A model generated the notes under the pieces. That model was not told where the DNA came from. It did not search any database and saw nothing but the letters and a program-made list of their open reading frames with translations. Of a stretch of DNA of 64,000 nucleotides, positions 7,959-17,074 are shown one piece after another; the stretch's first letter is position 1; each line of letters starts with the position of its first letter. A program made the position numbers and the translations under genes. This DNA is from Paenibacillus sp. PL91 (GTDB lineage: Bacteria; Bacillota; Bacilli; Paenibacillales; Paenibacillaceae): assembly GCF_012935325.2 (NCBI RefSeq), contig NZ_JABBYG020000001.1, positions 186,001 to 250,000 of the forward strand. Direction: 5' to 3'.

Positions 7959-8501
7959 ATGAAGCTTTCTTCGAAACCGTTATGGTTTGCCGCAACGCTT
8001 ATAATAACAGCCGTTATTCTTCTAGCCGCAGCGCTGCTGGAGCCTAAAAGTGAGATCACCGGGGAATGGGTACCGTTAAACGCTAAAGTAGAAACAGCGA
8101 TTGCTGCTTTTGATCAATCAAATGATAAGGAAGAAGAGCTGGCGGCCGCTGAGGAGAAAACAACTGAAAAAACCGATGAGAATACCGATGAGAAAACAGC
8201 TGGAAATATAGATGGAAGTAAAGATGAAAAAGAAGATGGAAAAGAAGCTGAACTTACAGTCGGGCAAAATGGGCAGATGGCTTTGGAGCAAGCAGGAGAG
8301 GACAGCAAGCTTGACATTAATCGCGCGACCGCCGAAGAGCTTGATGCATTGAAAGGAATTGGTCCTGCAAAGGCGAAGGCCATTGTTCAGGATAGAGATC
8401 AAAATGGAAAATTCAACTCCGTAGATGATTTGCTCCGAGTCAAGGGAATAGGAGAGAAATTGCTGCAAGGTATTGAAGAGAGCATTGTAGCTCGTCCATA
8501 A
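7959..8501 (+). CDS. comEA: ComEA-like DNA receptor, helix-hairpin-helix protein
   Basis: ComEA is the membrane-anchored receptor that binds incoming double-stranded DNA during transformation. The 180-residue product starts with a membrane anchor (about residues 8-27). A long charged Glu/Lys/Thr/Asp-rich linker follows (about 45-115), with repeats such as TEKTDENTDEKT. A C-terminal pair of helix-hairpin-helix motifs comes last (LDINRATAEELDALKGIG from residue 118, and VKGIGEKL near 161), which is the DNA-binding part. The oligomerisation (SLBB-like beta-grasp) domain seen between anchor and HhH in B. subtilis ComEA is not recognisable here. The start ATG 7959 comes nine bases after AAAGG, a moderate site; upstream in-frame codons have no better site. 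A terminator-like hairpin follows the gene, so it may be transcribed alone. Confidence 0.9.
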   Translation: MKLSSKPLWFAATLIITAVILLAAALLEPKSEITGEWVPLNAKVETAIAAFDQSNDKEEELAAAEEKTTEKTDENTDEKTAGNIDGSKDEKEDGKEAELTVGQNGQMALEQAGEDSKLDINRATAEELDALKGIGPAKAKAIVQDRDQNGKFNSVDDLLRVKGIGEKLLQGIEESIVARP

Positions 8502-8507
8502 TTGTGA

Positions 8508-9890
<1,383 letters not shown>

Positions 9891-9949
9891 ATCATATACT
9901 GAATAGCAGCTAGAACATCAGATGCAGCATGAGAGGGGAAGTTGGATTC

Positions 9950-10480
9950 ATGAATACCCAAACGCAGGATGCCGTCCGGAAGGATTGGGACACCTACTTT
10001 ATGGATATCGCTTATATGGTATCGACGCGGTCGCGTTGTCCGCGAAGACATGTCGGCGCCGTTCTGGTGCAAGGGAAAAAATTGCTCGGTACAGCGTATA
10101 ACGGAGCGCCGATGGGGGTGCAGGATTGTCTTGAGGCAGGCTGCATGATATCGGAGGAAGTTGAGATGAAGCAAATCGACGGCAAGGAGCAGCTGTTCAA
10201 AAAGCAGCGCTGCATTCGAACGATTCATGCTGAGCAAAATTTGCTCCTGTTTACGGATCGCGCCGACCGAGAGGGTTCAACGGTATACGTCACTGACCAG
10301 CCTTGCTGGACCTGCGCCAATATGCTTGCCAATAGCGGTGTCATTGAAATCGTCTATCATCGAAGCTATCCGAAGGATAGCGATAAGGTGAGCAATCTCA
10401 TGGAACAAAAGGGCATCAAATTCCGCTGTTTGGATCATTTTGAACCGCCAGCTCAGGCGCATATGAATGTGACATCGTAG
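9950..10480 (+). CDS. comEB: ComEB, dCMP deaminase
   Basis: Deoxycytidylate deaminase converts dCMP to dUMP for thymidylate synthesis. In Bacillus it sits in the comE operon although it is not needed for DNA uptake. The zinc-binding and catalytic motifs are H-A-E (residues 93-95) and P-C-x-x-C (118-122, PCWTC). The dCMP-deaminase-specific N-terminal part, TRSRCPRRHVGAVLV, and NGAPMG are present. The 176-residue length is normal. ATG 9950 is chosen over ATG 9929 because GAGAGGGGAA ends nine bases before it. The gene follows metY by 59 bases and is followed by a strong terminator, so it is not obviously co-transcribed with comEC. Confidence 0.95.
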   Translation: MNTQTQDAVRKDWDTYFMDIAYMVSTRSRCPRRHVGAVLVQGKKLLGTAYNGAPMGVQDCLEAGCMISEEVEMKQIDGKEQLFKKQRCIRTIHAEQNLLLFTDRADREGSTVYVTDQPCWTCANMLANSGVIEIVYHRSYPKDSDKVSNLMEQKGIKFRCLDHFEPPAQAHMNVTS

Positions 10481-10512
10481 TATGGAGCAATTAAAAATAG
10501 TAAGTTGGGGGA

Positions 10513-10559
10513 GGAACCTCTGATTGCATCTAAGGATGCGTCAGAGGTTTCTTTTTTTT
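10513..10559 (+). terminator. strong rho-independent terminator after comEB
   Basis: AACCTCTGA (10515-10523) pairs with TCAGAGGTT (10541-10549), with an inner GCATC/GATGC helix, followed by CTTTTTTTT. It separates comEB from comEC. Confidence 0.85.
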
Positions 10560-10560
10560 G

Positions 10561-10674
10561 GGTTTGGCGTGCAATTGTGATGAATGGAGAGAAAAGGATG
10601 AATCGGCGGCTTTAGATGGTTTGGAGTGCAATTGCGAGGAGTGGAGAGAGAAGGATGAATCGGCGGCCTTTGAT
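10561..10674. repeat. 57-bp imperfect tandem duplication over the comEC start region
   Basis: Copy 1 is 10561-10617 and copy 2 is 10618-10674; 50 of 57 positions agree. Both copies carry a purine-rich ribosome-binding stretch and ATGAATCGGCGG. In copy 1 this frame stops after five codons (ATG AAT CGG CGG CTT TAG), while in copy 2 it opens comEC. Six of the seven mismatches fall at the same codon position in one plus frame and one minus frame. In the minus frame (repeat SKAADSSFSLHSSQLH-S/A-KP) all six are silent. The repeat begins right after the T-tract of the comEB terminator. Confidence 0.85.
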
Positions 10675-13237
10675 TTGGTTTGCGATTTGCTGGGTTTTTG
10701 GGAGCGCTGCGGCTGCGGGTCTGAGCAGCCGCGGCGCTTTGCTTGCGGCTGGCTCTGCTGCGCTGCTTGCGCTGGCTGCTGTGCTGTGCAGGCAGGCGTC
10801 GTGGCAGCTCGCGGCAGCCTGCATGGCAGCAGTGGGCCTTGCCGCCGGGGAGCGGATATGGGCGGATGCCCGCAACGTGACCGAGCTGCCGGCCCTGCTC
10901 GCCGCAGCATGGGCGGATGGACCGCGAGCTGCGTATGCGGCGGAAGCGGTCGGCACGATTGTGTCGCCGGTCGAGGTTGACGGCGACCGGGCGATTTTTC
11001 GCGTGGAGGCGCATAGCGTCCACGTGCAGGGGGAAGCAGCCGCGCGGGTCGTGCGCGAGCGGCTGCTTGTGCATGTGCGGCTGGATGCGCAGCCGCAGCA
11101 ATTGATCGCCGCGGCGTGGCAGCGCGGCGACAAAGTGCGCCTCGCCGGCGAGCTGACGCGGCCGGCTGGCGCATCCAATAGCGGCGGATTCGATTACCGC
11201 CGCTACCTCAGCAGCCAGAGAATCCACTGGCTGCTGAAGGTGCAGGGCACAGGCGCCGCCTTGGCAGCGCCTGGCCCCCGGTGGACCGCGGCCGCTTTGC
11301 TCGGCCGCGTCGACACCGCGCGCGCATGGCTTGGCGCGCGAATGGACGAACTGTACCCGTCCACGCAGTCCGGGTACATGAAAGGTCTCGTCCTCGGAAT
11401 CCGCGAGGACCTCGACCCCGAGCAATTCCAGCAGTTTTCGCGGCTTGGCCTTACGCATATACTTGCTATTTCAGGCCTTCACGTCGCCGTTTTTATTTAC
11501 GCGCTCGGCGGCTTGCTTCGGGCGGCACGGATAAGCCGTGAGAGAATACTGCTCATTCTCACCGTTTCCGTACCCCTTTATGTGCTGCTTGCCGGCGCTT
11601 CCCCATCTGTCATACGAGCCGGGCTAATGGCGGTTTTGGCATTGCTTGCTGCGCGCATCGGAAAGCTGAAGGACGGCCTGCATCTGCTAGCCGCCGCCGC
11701 AGTGCTTATGCTTATATTCGACCCTTTTTTACTCGAAAATGTAAGCTTTCAGCTATCGTTTATTGTAACGATCGGTCTAATCGTTGGCGTAAAGCCCGTA
11801 AGACATGCGATGCCGCAATGGCGAAGAGGCAAATACCTGCTGGATTTGGCTGCTGTTACGCTTGTTGCCCAGCTCGTATCCTTTCCGCTCACGATCTATT
11901 ATTTTAATCAATTTCATGCTTTATCGATGATAGCTAATTTTGTGCTCGTTCCGTTCATAAGTTTTATTGTCATGCCGCTTGGAGCTGCCGCGCTCTTGCT
12001 TGGGGTGCCATGGGAGGCAGGAGGCAAGCTGCTCGCCTATGGCTCGCAATATGCGAATGATTGGACGTTTGCGCTTGTCGAGCGGTTATCCGGGGTCGAT
12101 TCGCTTCGAACGATTTGGGCTACCCCGCCGCTCTGGTGGGTAGCGGCTTGGCTGCTGCTGCTTGGCACTCTATTTCATGTCGTCAGCGTTTGGACAGGGC
12201 GATTGGCTGATTCTCGTGCCGCTGCAGCAGCTGTATTGGAAGAAACAGCCCCGATAGGTGCTGTTTCTGCAACGATAACGCCTCCGCCTAATAATAGAGG
12301 GGTGAAGGCAGCCCTTTATTCTCTGCTGTTCCTTGCTTTTATTCTGCTCCTCTATGCGTATAAGCCTGATGCATTCAACAATCATGCTGCCGTTAGCTTT
12401 ATCGATGTCGGTCAAGGCGATGCCATACATATCCGAACGGCTAGCGGGAAACAAATATTGATCGATGGCGGGGGGACGCTATCCTTTCGCAAGAAGGGCG
12501 AGGAATGGAGGGAACGAAGCGACCCTTTTGAAGTTGGCCAAAAGCTGCTTGTTCCTTTATTAATGAAAAGAGGCGTAAGGGAGATCGATATTCTCGTAAT
12601 CTCGCATTTGGACAGCGATCATATCCGCGGTTTGCTGGCGGTTTTGGACACCATACCGGTTCGCAGCATATGGTGGAATGGTACCGTTAAGGAAGCGGAA
12701 GATGCGCAGAAGCTGCTTAGCAAGGCGCTGGCGCTGCAAATACCGATGTATGGCGTGAAGGCAGGCTTGGAACATCAGATCGATCATGAAACTGCGATCA
12801 ACGTTTTGTGGCCGCCCGCTAGTACAGATTCTGAAGTTCAAAAGCTCGAGGAACAGAATGAGAGCAGCCTCGTGATGACCGTAAGGTTATACCATTCGAC
12901 CTTCCTGTTCTCCGGCGATATTAATTCCGTAACGGAACGCACCATTATTCGTAATGATCAGAAGCGATCTAATCGAGCCGCAGAGCAAAATGCGATATCG
13001 GTCATGAAAGCTGCGCATCATGGCAGCCGGTTTTCGACGAGCGAGGAGTGGTTGAACTATTGGAAGCCGATCGGTTCGGTGGTCTCAGTAGGTGGAACAA
13101 ATAGCTATGGGCATCCGCATCCGGATGTTCTATCCAGACTTGCGTATGCAGGCACGGCCATTTGGCGGACGGATATAGATGGCGAGGTTCGTTTTACCAT
13201 AACGGACAAAGGACTATATGCTTACAATAAACACTAA
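10655..13237 (+). CDS. comEC: ComEC/Rec2 DNA uptake channel protein
   Basis: ComEC forms the membrane channel that brings single-stranded DNA into the cell during transformation. The 860 residues have the full architecture. Two or three N-terminal helices are followed by an OB-like periplasmic domain (DUF4131, about 30-200). The multi-helix Competence domain (about 225-500) has GLVLGIREDL and the signature LTHILAISGLHVAVF. A C-terminal metallo-beta-lactamase-like domain (from about 575) has IDVGQGDAIHI, HLDSDH at 651-656 and AAHHGS. The start is ATG 10655, eight bases after a GGAG. Codons up to about 11450 are strikingly GC-rich, while the rest matches its neighbours. The intact domains suggest a functional protein. 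It is preceded by a terminator, so it needs its own promoter, which I cannot identify. Confidence 0.95.
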   Translation: MNRRPLIWFAICWVFGSAAAAGLSSRGALLAAGSAALLALAAVLCRQASWQLAAACMAAVGLAAGERIWADARNVTELPALLAAAWADGPRAAYAAEAVGTIVSPVEVDGDRAIFRVEAHSVHVQGEAAARVVRERLLVHVRLDAQPQQLIAAAWQRGDKVRLAGELTRPAGASNSGGFDYRRYLSSQRIHWLLKVQGTGAALAAPGPRWTAAALLGRVDTARAWLGARMDELYPSTQSGYMKGLVLGIREDLDPEQFQQFSRLGLTHILAISGLHVAVFIYALGGLLRAARISRERILLILTVSVPLYVLLAGASPSVIRAGLMAVLALLAARIGKLKDGLHLLAAAAVLMLIFDPFLLENVSFQLSFIVTIGLIVGVKPVRHAMPQWRRGKYLLDLAAVTLVAQLVSFPLTIYYFNQFHALSMIANFVLVPFISFIVMPLGAAALLLGVPWEAGGKLLAYGSQYANDWTFALVERLSGVDSLRTIWATPPLWWVAAWLLLLGTLFHVVSVWTGRLADSRAAAAAVLEETAPIGAVSATITPPPNNRGVKAALYSLLFLAFILLLYAYKPDAFNNHAAVSFIDVGQGDAIHIRTASGKQILIDGGGTLSFRKKGEEWRERSDPFEVGQKLLVPLLMKRGVREIDILVISHLDSDHIRGLLAVLDTIPVRSIWWNGTVKEAEDAQKLLSKALALQIPMYGVKAGLEHQIDHETAINVLWPPASTDSEVQKLEEQNESSLVMTVRLYHSTFLFSGDINSVTERTIIRNDQKRSNRAAEQNAISVMKAAHHGSRFSTSEEWLNYWKPIGSVVSVGGTNSYGHPHPDVLSRLAYAGTAIWRTDIDGEVRFTITDKGLYAYNKH

Positions 13238-13555
13238 TTCAACGGGTACAATCGTGCTGCTATAATAGATATTAATTCATCTGTTTAGGTACTCTTGGTA
13301 TAGATTCAGGAGAAATAGATCAATGGTCTGCCTTCTTCGTGCAGTATTCGATCAGTTTCTATATACGAGGTACTAGAAATTTGGTATCCTTTGATGTGGA
13401 GTTTATTTCGCTTTTACGTCTTCTTTATTTAAGAACATGCTTATTATTTTATATTTGTTTACTTGCAAAACGAATCGTATTCGGTCCCACAAGGGGACAA
13501 TGGTTTCCACTTACAATTGTTACTAAAAAAAATATAGTCATTTTTCTAACTAATC
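13238..13555. other. gap between comEC and the ECF sigma gene
   Basis: There is no credible gene. A TATAAT at 13261-13266 has only a weak -35 match (TTCAAC at 13238-13243). A small GTCCC/GGGAC hairpin lies at 13484-13498. An open frame running from 13339 into the sigma gene has no ribosome binding site and an unlikely composition for its first 90 codons. Confidence 0.45.
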
Positions 13556-13582
13556 TGCAACTTTTACCGCAACCAGTTCGTC
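13556..13582 (+). promoter_or_regulatory. candidate ECF-sigma autoregulatory promoter
   Basis: TGCAAC followed by TTTT (13556-13565) matches the AAC-type -35 of ECF sigma factors. CGTC (13579-13582) matches the usual -10, with a 17-base gap. Transcription would start near 13589, leaving a short leader that holds the sigma gene's ribosome binding site (AGGGGG, 13599-13604). The element overlaps an inverted repeat, GCAACCA (13569-13575) / TGGTTGC (13587-13593). Confidence 0.6.
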
Positions 13583-13611
13583 AGAATGGTTGCAAGAGAG
13601 GGGGATCCTTC

Positions 13612-14160
13612 GTGGTGGAGCCGGAGCTTATAAGAGCCGCTCAGTCGGGAGATCGCGACGCTTTAATTACTCTATTGCGAGAGATTGAAACGCATGTTTA
13701 TCGGACAGCCTATTATATATTAAATAACGAACAGGATGCCCTCGATGCAGCGCAGGAAGCGCTCATTCGCATCTATACGAAAATAGGCTCGTACGAGGAA
13801 AAAGCACAGTTTAAAACATGGATTCAGCGTATTGTAACAAACATTTGCATTGACAAGTTTCGGAGAAATAAACCGACCGTCTCAATAGATGAGCATGACA
13901 TGGTATTCCACGAGAAACAGAATGTGGAGGACGAGGTAATGTCAGCTTATGCTGTTAAAGACATTCAAGCCGCTATCGACAAGCTTCCTGAGCATCATCG
14001 TGCGGTTGTCGTCCTTCGGTATTTACAGGATTTCTCTTACAATGAAATTGCAGATTCGCTTGATCTGCCGCTCAACACGGTGAAATCTTATTTGTTCAGA
14101 GCTAGGCAACAGCTGCAGTCGTTACTCCATGATTATCAGAAAGGTGGTGTCCGGGGATGA
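13612..14160 (+). CDS. ECF RNA polymerase sigma factor, sigma-70 family
   Basis: An extracytoplasmic-function sigma factor of 182 residues, with only regions sigma2 and sigma4. Region 2 contains YYILNNEQDALDAAQEALIR and the FKTWIQRIVTNICIDKFRR segment that recognises the -10. Region 4 contains LPEHHRAVVVLRYLQDFSYN followed by the helix-turn-helix E-I-A-D-S-L-D-L-P-L-N-T-V-K-S-Y-L-F-R-A. The start is GTG 13612, seven bases after AGGGGG. The gene overlaps the next by ATGA, the usual arrangement with a cognate anti-sigma factor. A good ECF-type promoter lies directly upstream, which suggests autoregulation. The stimulus is unknown; related Bacillus factors (SigW, SigM, SigV) answer cell-envelope stress. 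Confidence 0.93.
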   Translation: MVEPELIRAAQSGDRDALITLLREIETHVYRTAYYILNNEQDALDAAQEALIRIYTKIGSYEEKAQFKTWIQRIVTNICIDKFRRNKPTVSIDEHDMVFHEKQNVEDEVMSAYAVKDIQAAIDKLPEHHRAVVVLRYLQDFSYNEIADSLDLPLNTVKSYLFRARQQLQSLLHDYQKGGVRG

Positions 14161-15221
14161 ATTGTCAAGAGGTGATGGAATTAATGCAAAGACAGCTAGA
14201 CGACGATCTCGATGAAAACGAGAAAGAAGTCTTGATGAGCCATACTAGACAGTGTCCGGACTGTGCAGCTATGTTCGAGCGGTTACAGCTGTTATCCGCC
14301 GAGCTTACCAGTTTACCCAAAGTAATACCAAGCTACAGCTTGGTTGATGCGATTATGCCGCAATTGGAACGTATCGAGCTCTTTGGTCAAGCTGAGGCTA
14401 ATATTGAACCGAATTCTGCCGCACAATCAACAGAATCCATGCCTCGCCGTGCCAAGCGTGATCGACGTTGGCCGTCCATGCGCATCATGAGCGGAGTAAT
14501 CGCAGCGGGAATCGTTGCAGGACTGTTTCTTGTTACGTATAAGCCTGGCTCAGCGCCAGACTTAAGCCTTACTTCTAAGTTTGCTGCTAATGAATCGAGC
14601 AACGCTGCGGCCGATATGGCGGGCGAAGCGACTCAAGAGCGTTCGTTAAAAGCAATTACACCCGACAAGGCAGCCGCACCGGATGTAAGTACGGAAGCCA
14701 TAAAGAAGCAGGATATTTTGGAGGAGAATTCGATCAATCAGTATCAAAATGAATCGACAGGGAACCGTTCAACTCCCGCTGAAGATTCGGATTCCGATGC
14801 TGGCAGTTCTGATGGCGGCAGTTCGGATGCTGGAAGTTCTAATACTGGAAGTTCTCCTTCTATCGCTGATAAACCGGAAGACAATACGAACGGCGGCGTT
14901 GGAGGCGGCGAATCGAATTCGTCAGAGGGCTCCGTCGGCGAACACGAAAAACCTAGCTTCGGCATCGCAGCCACGGATTCTGCAGTAGATTCTCCCGATG
15001 GCAAATATAGCGGGGAAGCAGTTGGCTTTAGCATCAAATTGTTCGACAAGTCAGATCAGTCTCTTTTGTATGAAACGCCGCGCAAAAACGGCAAGCTGGC
15101 GAATTTGAGCTGGTCAGAGGACAGCTTGAAGCTGACCTATGAGGTTCAAGTGGAGAACGGTGCAATTGAGAAGTATGTCATTGACGTGGCTTCCCTTACG
15201 GAGCAGAAGGCAGCTCATTGA
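14157..15221 (+). CDS. membrane anti-sigma factor with zinc-finger (ZAS/HC2) domain
   Basis: The N-terminus is an anti-sigma zinc-binding domain with H29, C33 and C36 (H-x3-C-x2-C) plus C3. It would hold the sigma factor encoded immediately upstream. One membrane segment lies near residues 108-128 (MRIMSGVIAAGIVAGLFLVTY). The outside part is a long acidic, Ser/Gly/Asp/Asn-rich disordered linker (about 150-270) with SDGGSSDAGSSNTGSS-like repeats. A C-terminal small beta-rich domain carries the repeated strand pattern LANLSWSEDSLKLTYEVQV. ATG 14157 overlaps the sigma stop (ATGA), so translation is coupled. The external domain is probably the sensor, but I do not recognise it as a named family. 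I see no site-1 protease or other signalling partner next to it. Confidence 0.88.
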   Translation: MNCQEVMELMQRQLDDDLDENEKEVLMSHTRQCPDCAAMFERLQLLSAELTSLPKVIPSYSLVDAIMPQLERIELFGQAEANIEPNSAAQSTESMPRRAKRDRRWPSMRIMSGVIAAGIVAGLFLVTYKPGSAPDLSLTSKFAANESSNAAADMAGEATQERSLKAITPDKAAAPDVSTEAIKKQDILEENSINQYQNESTGNRSTPAEDSDSDAGSSDGGSSDAGSSNTGSSPSIADKPEDNTNGGVGGGESNSSEGSVGEHEKPSFGIAATDSAVDSPDGKYSGEAVGFSIKLFDKSDQSLLYETPRKNGKLANLSWSEDSLKLTYEVQVENGAIEKYVIDVASLTEQKAAH

Positions 15222-15397
15222 TTTAGACGATAAATAAAAACGTACACCAGCCGTTTTTTACAAGAATAATTCGCACACATTCTTCCGCTATTGCGTATCT
15301 TATAAGCAACGAGAGTGTCTGCGACGAAGCCATAGCGTCGTATGACCATCCGCAGGGCGGCACCATGGGCCTGCCTGCGAATGTTTATATAGATGTT

Positions 15398-15442
15398 CGG
15401 CAAAGGGATGAAGCCTAGAAACGGCTCATCCCTTTGTTGCCG
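15398..15442. terminator. hairpin between the anti-sigma gene and holA
   Basis: CGGCAAAGGGATGA (15398-15411) pairs with TCATCCCTTTG and a trailing CCG (to 15442), with a loop including GCCTAGAAACGGC. The T-run is poor, so this may be a terminator or a structured leader of holA. The rest of 15222-15397 contains short self-complementary GC-rich stretches but no gene I can name. Confidence 0.45.
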
Positions 15443-15475
15443 TTTAAATGAATTTACTGGTAACGAGGTGAAGGT

Positions 15476-16510
15476 ATGGATGCGAAAGAAGCATTAAAGG
15501 AAATAAAGGGCGGCCGCTTTCGACCAATCTATGTGCTGTACGGCAAGGACCGTTACCGGCTGCAGCAGTTTATTAACGTCCTGACAGAAGCGATGTTTAC
15601 TTCAGAAGAACGCGAGCTCGGCATCGTTAAATTTGATACGGCAGAAACTTCAATTGATGAAGCTGTTCTTGAAGCGGAGACATCGCCTTTTTTCGTGCAG
15701 CGCAAGCTTATTCTAATAAGGGATGCAACCGTGCTTTGTGCAGGAGGGAAAGAAGGGGGAAAGCTTGAGCATCGCCCTGAGAAGCTTATCCAGTACATGG
15801 AGTATCCATCCGAATCGTCGATCATCGTCATTTCCGTAAATGCGGAAAAGCTGGATGAGAGACGAAAGCTCGTTAAGACATTAAAGGAACGTAATTCGTT
15901 GGTGCCTTTTCCAGAGCTGGATGCCGCACAGCTCAAGCAATGGATGATCAAGCGTGCAACGGAGCAAAATCGCTCGATGACCGCAGATGCCGCGGATCTG
16001 CTGCTCTCTCGTGCAGGAGCGAATATGCAGCAGCTATCGCAAGAGGTGGACAAGCTTTGTTTGCATGCGGGCGCAGGCGGCACTATTGATGTGGAAACGG
16101 CTTCGCTTCTTACAGCTGCTACCGTCGAGGAGGACGTATTTGCTCTTGTAGATGCGATTGCTGAGCTGCGTATTGATCGTGCGATTCGACTGTACAGAGA
16201 GCTTCTTGTGCGCCGGGAAGAGCCAATTAAGATCGCAGCGCTTATCGCAAGGCAATTAAGAATCATGCTGCAAATCAAAGAGCTGGAGCAGCATCACTAT
16301 TCACCGCAGCAAATGGCCGGTCAGTTAGGCTTGCACCCTTATGCTGTTAAGCTTGCTGCGGAGAAGAGCAGGAAGTTTCAAGCAGCAAGGCTCGGCAGGC
16401 TGCTTGCTTCGCTCGCAGATCTCGATTACCAAATGAAAACAGGCGCTATCGACAAAACATTAGGCTTAGAGCTATATTTACTTTCACTCGGCATGGAGAA
16501 GGGCGCATAG
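15476..16510 (+). CDS. holA: DNA polymerase III subunit delta
   Basis: HolA is the delta subunit of the clamp loader, which opens the sliding clamp and binds it in complex with DnaX and delta'. The 344 residues are normal for the family. The N-terminal AAA+-like domain begins with IYVLYGKDRYRLQQF, and delta has no functional Walker A, as here. The middle has SSIIVISVNAEKLDERRKLVK and AGANMQQLSQEVDKLCLHAG. The C-terminal helical domain shows the family run AIRLYRELLVRREEPIKI with ALIARQLRIMLQIKEL. The start ATG 15476 follows GAGGTGAAGG. Its place between the comE locus and rpsT is the same as in B. subtilis. It is convergent with rpsT across two terminators. Confidence 0.96.
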   Translation: MDAKEALKEIKGGRFRPIYVLYGKDRYRLQQFINVLTEAMFTSEERELGIVKFDTAETSIDEAVLEAETSPFFVQRKLILIRDATVLCAGGKEGGKLEHRPEKLIQYMEYPSESSIIVISVNAEKLDERRKLVKTLKERNSLVPFPELDAAQLKQWMIKRATEQNRSMTADAADLLLSRAGANMQQLSQEVDKLCLHAGAGGTIDVETASLLTAATVEEDVFALVDAIAELRIDRAIRLYRELLVRREEPIKIAALIARQLRIMLQIKELEQHHYSPQQMAGQLGLHPYAVKLAAEKSRKFQAARLGRLLASLADLDYQMKTGAIDKTLGLELYLLSLGMEKGA

Positions 16511-16546
16511 CGCTATCTCCAGAGCCGTTTTTTTGTTTATAGATAC

Positions 16547-16587
16547 AAAAAAAAGCTTCACTGCTCAGAGAGCGTGAAGCTTTTTTT
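16547..16587. terminator. bidirectional terminator after holA
   Basis: AAAAAAAGCTTCAC (16548-16561) pairs with GTGAAGCTTTTTTT (16574-16587); T-runs occur in both directions. Confidence 0.85.
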
Positions 16588-16590
16588 CAG

Positions 16591-16628
16591 TGCAAAACGT
16601 GCTTCTTTCGTCGAAGGACGAAAGAAGC
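16591..16628 (-). terminator. rpsT terminator
   Basis: GCTTCTTTCGTC (16601-16612) and GACGAAAGAAGC (16617-16628) form a perfect 12-base-pair stem with a 4-base loop. On the minus strand it is followed by ACGTTTTG. Confidence 0.7.
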
Positions 16629-16647
16629 CGTTTATGCGGTATCATGC

Positions 16648-16920
16648 TTAGGCTTGAGCCGAAAGGGCATTAAGTCTTTTAGCAAGACGTGATTTTTTGC
16701 GGGAAGCCGCATTTTTATGAATCAGGCCTTTAGTTGCTGCTTTGTCCAACTTTTTCGTTGCAGCGATAAGAGCTGCTTTAGCAGCATCTACATCAGTGCC
16801 AGCGATAGCTTGGTCAGCAGATTTAACGGCCGAACGAAGTGCGGATTTTTGGGATGCATTCAAAGCACGACGCTTTTCACTTGTTTTAACGCGTTTAATC
16901 GCGGATTTAATGTTTGGCAT
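16648..16920 (-). CDS. rpsT: 30S ribosomal protein S20
   Basis: S20 binds 16S rRNA in the body of the small subunit. The 90-residue, Lys/Arg/Ala-rich helical protein begins [21 protein letters not shown], the classical S20 N-terminus. It contains [20 protein letters not shown], the conserved C-terminal signature. The start is at 16920, nine bases from TAGGAGGTG on the minus strand; an ATG three codons upstream would break the ribosome binding site spacing. The gene stands alone on the minus strand between holA and gpr, as in Bacillus. Confidence 0.98.
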   Translation of the reverse strand: MPNIKSAIKRVKTSEKRRALNASQKSALRSAVKSADQAIAGTDVDAAKAALIAATKKLDKAATKGLIHKNAASRKKSRLAKRLNALSAQA

Positions 16921-16989
16921 GGAATTCACCTCCTAAACTGTTTACAACGGTTCATATACATAATAAACCTAGACAACACAACTTAAAAT

Positions 16990-17018
16990 ATATTATCATG
17001 CCGATGCCCAAAAAGCAA
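16990..17018 (-). promoter_or_regulatory. candidate rpsT promoter
   Basis: On the minus strand TTGCTT (17018-17013) and TAATAT (16995-16990) are 17 bases apart, about 70 bases before the rpsT start. Confidence 0.45.
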
Positions 17019-17074
17019 TAGCAGGAAGAGTCATGTTGCAACTGTCCTCCTTACAAGGGAAGAAGCGCCGGAGA

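Noticed and set aside
10530..11458. Several long overlapping open frames on both strands (for example minus 10530-11174, 10541-11458 and 10612-11178, plus 10558-10980)
   Set aside because: They arise from the GC-rich 5' part of comEC, where stop codons are rare. They lack ribosome binding sites and their products are low-complexity Ala/Arg/Ser. Only the tandem-repeat part is kept as a finding.
13339..13611. A 91-codon N-terminal extension of the ECF sigma factor
   Set aside because: It has no ribosome binding site, is rich in Phe/Leu/Ile codons unlike a sigma factor, and crosses the ECF-type promoter.
15222..15397. Possible structured RNA between the anti-sigma gene and holA
   Set aside because: Short GC-rich complementary stretches exist (GCAGG/CCTGC, CGACG/CGTCG), but no known RNA motif, promoter or terminator pattern could be assigned.
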